Origin: JAAYHV01 sp964400515
Lineage (GTDB): Bacteria; Bacillota; Clostridia; Peptostreptococcales; Anaerovoracaceae
DNA length: 64,000 nt
Assembly (NCBI GenBank): GCA_964400515.1
Contig: CAYNTJ010000003.1
Span: 62,001 to 126,000 of the forward strand
Reading direction: 5' to 3'
Part shown: positions 59,169-64,000 of the stretch, piece after piece
How the letters are laid out: the number at the start of each line of letters is the position of its first letter
Position numbering within the stretch: position 1 is the stretch's first letter
The notes under the pieces: model-generated
Database searches by the model: none
What the model was told of the DNA's origin: nothing
What the model saw: the letters and a program-made list of their open reading frames with translations, nothing else
Made by a program: the position numbers and the translations under genes

Positions 59169-60536
59169 TTATTTCATTATAAAATAATCATTAATTAATT
59201 TTTCTAATTCTTCACTACTAATAACAGATGACCTTCCACCTTCGTATTCCGAATCTATCCAACCTTTTACATATTTAACAAGTTCGCTGTTCTTATCAAC
59301 CTTCCTGTTTTCTTCAAAATTGTACTTATCATTTATCCATAAAGCTATACCTGCCAAGCCGGAATTCTGGTTTACAGATACCTTAGGAGGTCTTTTCAGC
59401 AATTTGCCGGTATCAAAAATATTGTATATTTCTTCGTCCTTTAAAAGCCCATCTGCGTGTATCCCGGCTCTTGTTACATTGAAATTCTCACCCACAAAAG
59501 GAGTTTGAGAAGGTATTTTAAAGCCAATCTCATTCTCATAATACTTAGCTATATCTGTTATAACTGTGGTATCCATTTCGTCCAAGGTACCTTTTAATGA
59601 AGCATATTCAAATACCATGGCTTCAAGGGGTACATTACCGGTTCTTTCCCCAACACCAAATAAAGTGCAGTTAACCGCAGATGCCCCATATAACCATGCT
59701 GTAGCCGCGTTTGATACCGCTTTATAGAAATCATTGTGGCCATGCCATTCCAACATTTCGCTGGAAACCCCTGCATAATGCTGAAGACCATAAATTATTC
59801 CGGGTACGCTTCTTGGTAAAGATACTCCCACATACGGGATTCCATACCCCAAGGTGTCACAGGCTCTTATCTTAACGGGCATTTTTGCTTGTTCGGATAA
59901 TTTTGTAATCTCTCCGATAAATGGTACTACAAAACCATAAAAGTCCGCCCTGGTAATATCTTCAAAATGACACCTAGGTATTACCCCCGCTTCAAAGGCT
60001 TGGCTTATTACAGAAAGATAATGGTTCATGGCTTGTCCTCTGGTCATGCCCAACTTATTAAAAATATGATAATCGGAACAGCTTACTAATATTCCGGTTT
60101 CTTTTACTCCGATATCATGAACGAGTTTGAAATCATCCTTTTGTGCCCTTATCCAAGTTGTAATTTCCGGAAATTCAAGACCTAGGTCCATACACTGTCT
60201 TATGGCTTCTTTATCCCTATCGCTATATACGAAGAATTCTGTTTGTCTTATTATTCCTTTAGGGCCGGATAGCTTTGATAGCATTTTATAAATATCTACT
60301 ATTTGCTTAACTGTATAAGGCTCTCTGGATTGTTGACCATCTCTGAAAGTTGTGTCTGTAATCCAGATATTCTTTGGCATTCCCAAGGGATTTCTTCTAA
60401 AATTAAATGAAGTTTTCGGTACTGAAGAGTACTCAAAAAATTCCCTGTAAAGATTTGGCTCATCCACATCTTGTAGAGAATACTTATATCGATCATCTTC
60501 AAGTAGGTTAGTGTGGCTATTTATTGTTAGCTTCAT
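59169..60536 (-). CDS. Re-type citrate synthase (isopropylmalate/homocitrate synthase-like)
   Basis: 455 residues, of the DRE-TIM metallolyase fold, unrelated to the ordinary Si-citrate synthase. WITDTTFRDGQQSREPYTVKQI opens the barrel, HGHNDFYKAVSNAATAWLYGA and GVGERTGNVPLEAM carry metal and substrate residues. The length and gene partners match Re-citrate synthase of Clostridium kluyveri rather than isopropylmalate synthase. With aconitase and isocitrate dehydrogenase it makes 2-oxoglutarate for glutamate synthesis. Homocitrate synthase is an alternative, but the neighbours argue against it. Confidence 0.86.
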   Translation of the reverse strand: MKLTINSHTNLLEDDRYKYSLQDVDEPNLYREFFEYSSVPKTSFNFRRNPLGMPKNIWITDTTFRDGQQSREPYTVKQIVDIYKMLSKLSGPKGIIRQTEFFVYSDRDKEAIRQCMDLGLEFPEITTWIRAQKDDFKLVHDIGVKETGILVSCSDYHIFNKLGMTRGQAMNHYLSVISQAFEAGVIPRCHFEDITRADFYGFVVPFIGEITKLSEQAKMPVKIRACDTLGYGIPYVGVSLPRSVPGIIYGLQHYAGVSSEMLEWHGHNDFYKAVSNAATAWLYGASAVNCTLFGVGERTGNVPLEAMVFEYASLKGTLDEMDTTVITDIAKYYENEIGFKIPSQTPFVGENFNVTRAGIHADGLLKDEEIYNIFDTGKLLKRPPKVSVNQNSGLAGIALWINDKYNFEENRKVDKNSELVKYVKGWIDSEYEGGRSSVISSEELEKLINDYFIMK

Positions 60537-60561
60537 AAAATACCTCCCTCTAATTGTATAA

Positions 60562-60602
60562 TTGTATACAAGTATTATATTTTATATTTTGTTTTTAGTC
60601 AA
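60562..60602 (-). promoter_or_regulatory. Citrate operon promoter with GntR-like palindrome
   Basis: On the minus strand TTGACT (60602-60597), 17 bases, TATAAT (60579-60574), a near-perfect promoter. The perfect palindrome TTGTATACAA (60562-60571) lies at the transcription start, and a partial copy (ATTGTATA) follows. The pattern fits operators of FadR-type GntR repressors. Confidence 0.75.
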
Positions 60603-60620
60603 GCCACTTTATCCTATTAA

Positions 60621-60650
60621 ATAACAAAAGAGACCATTTATTATGGTCTC
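60621..60650 (-). terminator. Terminator after deoD
   Basis: Minus-strand stem GAGACCAT / ATGGTCTC with a five-base loop, then TTTTGTTATTT, about 120 bases after the deoD stop. The intervening sequence holds a possible small membrane-protein frame (see findings). Confidence 0.75.
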
Positions 60651-60771
60651 ATCTTTATATTTGGATTCTTTTAACAGTATTCCGCTAAAGGAGAATATCC
60701 CTCCGATAATTATGACTACTATTATTTTACCTAGGCTTATTTCCTTTTCTTTATTGGAATACCACCATCCA

Positions 60772-61479
60772 TTAAGCTATCTCCAAAGCTATCTCCATCA
60801 TTTTAGTGAATGTGTTTTGTCTCTCTTCGGCGGTACACGCCTCACCTGTAAACGGACAATCTGAAATAGTACATATACAAAGGGCGTTTTTACCTGCCCT
60901 TGCGGCATTCATATATAGGCCAGCGGATTCCATTTCCACTGCCAATACTCCCATTTTCTGCCAGTCCGCCAAACTGAGGGCGTCATCATAAAATGTATCT
61001 GAAGAATAGATATTACCCACCTTAGGCTCTACACCCAATTCTCTGGATTTGTTGACAGCTTTTTCTAAGAGGGCGTAATTGGCTATCGGAGCATATGTTC
61101 CCGGCAATCTAAATTGATCTCCATATTTGGAATTAGTGCAAGCACCCATACCTATCACTATATCTCTTAATTTTACTTCATCGCTTATTGCCCCTGCAGA
61201 ACCAATTCTAATGATATTTTTTACATCATAAAAATTAAAAAGCTCATACGAATATATACCAATTGAAGGTATGCCCATACCGGATGCCATAACGCTTACT
61301 TTCTTTCCCTTATATGTTCCGGTATATCCCTGGACCCCTCTTATATTATTTATCAATACCGGATTTTCCAGAAAATTATCGGCTATGAACTTGGATCTTA
61401 GCGGATCCCCCGGCATAAGTACTGTTTCCGCAAAATCGTCTTTTTTTGCTGTTATATGTGGTGTAGGTATATTACTCAT
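60772..61479 (-). CDS. deoD: Purine-nucleoside phosphorylase DeoD type
   Basis: 235 residues, hexameric bacterial type. HITAKKDDFAETVLMPGDPLR, GMGIPSIGIYSYELF, IRIGSAGAI and VEMESAGLY are the phosphate and nucleoside site motifs. It splits purine nucleosides with phosphate for salvage. Eleven bases after the flavin reductase-rubredoxin gene, in the same direction. Confidence 0.96.
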   Translation of the reverse strand: MSNIPTPHITAKKDDFAETVLMPGDPLRSKFIADNFLENPVLINNIRGVQGYTGTYKGKKVSVMASGMGIPSIGIYSYELFNFYDVKNIIRIGSAGAISDEVKLRDIVIGMGACTNSKYGDQFRLPGTYAPIANYALLEKAVNKSRELGVEPKVGNIYSSDTFYDDALSLADWQKMGVLAVEMESAGLYMNAARAGKNALCICTISDCPFTGEACTAEERQNTFTKMMEIALEIA

Positions 61480-61490
61480 ATTTTTCTCCC

Positions 61491-62135
61491 TTACTTCTTT
61501 TTAAATACAGATTTTGGTTGCTGGCAAATCGGGCATTTATATGTTTCCGGTAATTCTTCAAAAGGAACATCCCCGTCATAAACATATCCGCACACTGAAC
61601 AAACCCAAATATCCTTTTTATTATCTTCCTTTGGTTCTTCCTTTACATAAGTCGGAGCATTCTTTGGACTCTTGCCCTTTATAACATTGTGATAATATGA
61701 ATAAGTCATAGGAGTTCCCGGAACATATTCCTCAGCATCAATAAGTTCCCCTATGAAGATTGTATGGGTATCAACTTCCATGCTGTCTACTACGTTAAAC
61801 ACCATGTATCCTATACCGGCTTTAACAACAGGTACTCCGCTATGTACTTCATAATCCAAACCATCAAATTTATCGCAATCTTTTCCGCTTCTGAATCCAA
61901 AGCCTCCTATAAGAGATGGATCACTGTCCTCAGCCAGTACCACTGCTCCAAATTTACCACTTTCCCTAATGCATTTGTTGGTATAATTGTCCTTATTCAT
62001 GCTTAGAGCTACTTTTATTGGGTCTGCTGTTATTTGTATCAAACTGTTAGCAGTACATCCTGTAGGTCTTTCTCCATCCATAGCACTAATAATATATAGT
62101 CCATAGGATAAATTAAATAACATCTTCGTATTCAT
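61491..62135 (-). CDS. hrb: Flavin reductase-rubredoxin fusion (high molecular weight rubredoxin)
   Basis: 214 residues. Residues 1-155 are an FMN-binding flavin reductase-like domain (GERPTGCTANSLIQITADPIKVALSMNKDN in family context), then a charged linker, then a rubredoxin domain (WVCSVCGYVYDGD and YKCPICQQPKSVF, four Fe ligands). Such Hrb proteins pass electrons to flavodiiron or rubrerythrin-type oxygen and NO reductases in Clostridia and Moorella. It overlaps the upstream thrE gene by 23 bases. Confidence 0.92.
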   Translation of the reverse strand: MNTKMLFNLSYGLYIISAMDGERPTGCTANSLIQITADPIKVALSMNKDNYTNKCIRESGKFGAVVLAEDSDPSLIGGFGFRSGKDCDKFDGLDYEVHSGVPVVKAGIGYMVFNVVDSMEVDTHTIFIGELIDAEEYVPGTPMTYSYYHNVIKGKSPKNAPTYVKEEPKEDNKKDIWVCSVCGYVYDGDVPFEELPETYKCPICQQPKSVFKKK

Positions 62136-62571
62136 GCTTCTTCCTCCTTGAAAATACTAGTGTAAATACCGTTCCCATTAAAAATATACCTAAAGCTATC
62201 GATCCGGCATTAAGAAGTGTTTGTATCATATACTCACGACTTAACAATTCGTTTCCAGCTATTAAATAATATACCGTATTGTACATTCCGGAACCCGGTA
62301 CTAATGTCATTATACCCGGAATCGTAAAGGTTGTAACGGGTAATTTAAAAATTCTTGCACTAATTTGTGCAGAAAGACCAATCGCTAATGCCCCCATGAA
62401 ATTGGAAAGGTACATCGATTCGGTAAAATTCCCCATTAAAAGATATGTTCCCCAACCTATGGCTCCAATAAGTCCTGTTAGCCATAAGTATTTTTTTGGT
62501 ACCGCAACAATTATTGATAAGCCAAATATGGCGAGAAATGCTCCCAGAAGTTGTATCATTATGTTAATCAC
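62113..62571 (-). CDS. Threonine/serine exporter family, ThrE C-terminal-type subunit
   Basis: 152 residues, five helices, the ThrE_2 half (VPKKYLWLTGLIGAIGWGTYLL, PVTTFTIPGIMTLVPGSGMYNTVYYLI). Start is GTG at 62571, nine bases after GGAGG, overlapping the upstream stop (GTGA). In Corynebacterium the two halves are fused; here they are separate and coupled. Confidence 0.9.
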   Translation of the reverse strand: MINIMIQLLGAFLAIFGLSIIVAVPKKYLWLTGLIGAIGWGTYLLMGNFTESMYLSNFMGALAIGLSAQISARIFKLPVTTFTIPGIMTLVPGSGMYNTVYYLIAGNELLSREYMIQTLLNAGSIALGIFLMGTVFTLVFSRRKKHEYEDVI

Positions 62572-63359
62572 AATATCCCACCTCCAAGTCCTTCACATAG
62601 GCCAAGCCCCAAAAATATACCAAGCACTATGCCCAATGCTATCACCAATGCTTCAAGTCCCCTTGCAGCTCCTGATAAATAGTCTCCGTGTAAGGTGTCA
62701 AACAATGCATTTGTAATTGCTACTCCGGGGACGAGAGGCATAATTCCCCCTATAATAGCAAGATTCATATTGTACTCGGAAAAGCCCACATAATTACCGA
62801 TATATGCCACTAACGCAATAAAAAATGATGCCACTATATCGCTCATAAATGTTCCTGTGTCATTTTTTGCAAGTAAAACCAAGGCTATGGCAGATATTAT
62901 GCCTGCCAATCCCGCCATCAAAGCTTCCTGCCAATTTCCTCCAAACATAACAGTAAAAGAAAGACATATTATAGCCATGGCTAAATAATGTCCCTTCGTT
63001 TTGTCTTTTTCCGTTTTCAAATCGTTTAATTTTTCGTGGGCCTCCGTAAGGCCTATTTCACCACTGCACAGCTTCCTGGATATTTCATTTACAACAATTA
63101 TTTTATCAAAACGCTGCCTTCGGTAGTTTACCCTTCTAACCGCGGTCAAATATCCGGATTTATTGCTGTCGAAGCTAACGGAAAACCCGGTAAGCGTAGC
63201 CAGTGCCTCTCCCCTACCTGTGGGAGCCAGGGCTAAAATCCTTATAATCGTTTCTTCTACCCTATAAGTTTCTGCCCCATATATGGCCAACAGTTCTCCT
63301 GCCAATATGGCTGTATTGAAAAGCTCTTTGGTTCTGTTATCATAATTTATCACTGTCAT
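62568..63359 (-). CDS. Threonine/serine exporter family, ThrE N-terminal-type subunit
   Basis: 263 residues. ATG at 63359 overlaps the upstream stop (ATGA) and follows GGAG by eight bases. A soluble N-terminal part (AGELLAIYGAETYRVEETI, ALATLTGFSVSF) precedes five helices (GGIMPLVPGVAITNALFDTLHGDYLSG in family context). Partner of the next gene; together they form a ThrE-type amino-acid exporter. Confidence 0.9.
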   Translation of the reverse strand: MTVINYDNRTKELFNTAILAGELLAIYGAETYRVEETIIRILALAPTGRGEALATLTGFSVSFDSNKSGYLTAVRRVNYRRQRFDKIIVVNEISRKLCSGEIGLTEAHEKLNDLKTEKDKTKGHYLAMAIICLSFTVMFGGNWQEALMAGLAGIISAIALVLLAKNDTGTFMSDIVASFFIALVAYIGNYVGFSEYNMNLAIIGGIMPLVPGVAITNALFDTLHGDYLSGAARGLEALVIALGIVLGIFLGLGLCEGLGGGIL

Positions 63360-64000
63360 ATAAACCACTCCGGATCTTTACGTTTACCGCAAAGTTTTTC
63401 AAAAGCCAGGCTTGAAGCTGCAACTATAGGTCCGTGAAAGCCCCTGGCATTATTAGGACACACCCTAATACATGTTGTACAAGATACACATTTTGACGTG
63501 TCCACCTTGGATGTGTCTTCCATGGATATGGCCCCGGTAGGGCACGATAAGGCACAAACTCCGCAATGTAAGCAACCTTTCCCCACGGTGGGTCTTATGG
63601 GCATTTTCATGGGTTCTTTTGTGGGCATACTTCCCTTTATTTTCAAAGGAGCCAATTTCGCCCTCAGGTCTTCAATATCCGTTGTGGCAAATCTTTTTAA
63701 TTTATTGGCACATAGCCTTCCGTATTTAACCATAGTATTAAGATCTTCTTTATCAGGTCTACCCACTGCAACCTTATTAAAAATCGAGTGACCGGATATA
63801 AAGGCTCCGGCACTGACTACCTTGAATCCTTGATTCTCCAAAAGCCCATTAAGCTCATAAAGTGCATCTCCATAGGTATTATTTCCATATGAAACCAAAG
63901 CAACAGCCAAAGCATTGTTGCCTTGTATCCTTTGTATTATATCCTTACACGGCAAAGGAACCCTTCCCGCGAACACCGGAACACCGAAAACAATTATGCT
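63356..64000 (-). CDS. EFR1-type flavodoxin-ferredoxin protein (cut by window edge)
   Basis: The visible C-terminal part has about 214 residues and no start in the window. It begins IIVFGVPVFAGRVPLP, a flavodoxin segment, with ALVSYGNNTYGDALYEL, and ends with two [4Fe-4S] motifs, CLHCGVCALSCPTGAI and CVSCTTCIRVCPNNAR. This is the EFR1 architecture, an electron-transfer protein of anaerobes. The stop overlaps the ThrE start. Confidence 0.88.
   Translation of the reverse strand, partial: SIIVFGVPVFAGRVPLPCKDIIQRIQGNNALAVALVSYGNNTYGDALYELNGLLENQGFKVVSAGAFISGHSIFNKVAVGRPDKEDLNTMVKYGRLCANKLKRFATTDIEDLRAKLAPLKIKGSMPTKEPMKMPIRPTVGKGCLHCGVCALSCPTGAISMEDTSKVDTSKCVSCTTCIRVCPNNARGFHGPIVAASSLAFEKLCGKRKDPEWFI

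Noticed and set aside
60643..60864. Plus-strand open frame over the end of deoD
   Set aside because: No ribosome site, poor codon pattern, and it runs antisense to a well-supported gene; treated as chance.
1..64000. CRISPR arrays, insertion sequences, prophage or integrative elements
   Set aside because: No direct-repeat array, transposase, integrase or paired attachment repeats were seen; gene content and AT bias look uniform across the window.

Overview
The window is an AT-rich chromosomal segment from an anaerobic, low-GC Gram-positive bacterium, most likely an amino-acid-fermenting member of Clostridia/Tissierellia. The evidence is a clostridial-order Rnf operon (rnfCDGEAB), an NtpFIKECGABD-type V-ATPase with a Na+-binding rotor signature, a Re-type citrate synthase with aconitase and isocitrate dehydrogenase, a flavin reductase-rubredoxin fusion, a Rex-box-preceded thiolase and sigma-54 control. 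I see no phage, IS element, CRISPR array or rRNA. This is core genome, and most of the novelty is regulatory.

Layout. 1-6.5 kb: purine operon purE-C-F-M-N-D-L (minus; purL runs off the left edge; purH is absent from its usual place). 6.5-10 kb: thiolase, then a Sir2-SurE-isochorismatase run whose last gene is frameshifted. 10-13.7 kb: a secreted zincin, a nitroreductase, and a MocR regulator divergent from an ECF vitamin transporter subunit. 13.65-18 kb: a sigma-54 activator whose N-terminal half looks like a degenerate 3,5-diaminohexanoate dehydrogenase (Kdd), then apbE, a NusG-II protein, a Gx-family membrane protein, and a 74-aa gene behind a near-perfect -24/-12 promoter. 18-23.1 kb: the Rnf operon. 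23.3-26.3 kb: an NhaC-family transporter with a second -24/-12 promoter, and an Orn/Lys/Arg decarboxylase. 26.4-29.4 kb: a glycine-betaine ABC transporter. 29.5-32.2 kb: feoA-feoA-feoB behind a phased TTAG/CTAA operator array. 32.2-37.3 kb: a solute-sensing hybrid histidine kinase, a TetR regulator and PutP. 37.4-45 kb: zinc-ribbon protein, UPF0182 protein, glutamine-synthetase family enzyme and serS in one run. 45.2 kb: tRNA-Lys(CTT). 45.7-46.8 kb: a secreted protein behind a c-di-GMP-II riboswitch. 47.3-55.9 kb: V-ATPase. 56-60.5 kb: isocitrate dehydrogenase, aconitase and Re-citrate synthase. 60.6-64 kb: deoD, flavin reductase-rubredoxin, split ThrE exporter, and a partial flavodoxin-ferredoxin protein.

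How it fits together. Rnf couples ferredoxin/NAD redox to an ion gradient. The V-ATPase, PutP and NhaC-type carriers can all work with a Na+ gradient, so a Na+-based energy economy is likely. Rnf subunits G and D carry flavinylation motifs and ApbE lies nearby. The Re-citrate synthase cluster should supply 2-oxoglutarate and glutamate. The most unusual theme is a possible lysine-linked sigma-54 circuit: a Kdd-derived sensor on the activator, two -24/-12 promoters within about 10 kb (one before an NhaC-type carrier), and a basic-amino-acid decarboxylase next door.

Gaps over 300 bases: 45264-45664 holds a tRNA terminator, a 44-codon DUF2812-like reading frame and a second terminator. 46559-46947 holds the riboswitch, its promoter and the leader of the next gene. 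Other intergenic stretches are short and described where they carry signals.
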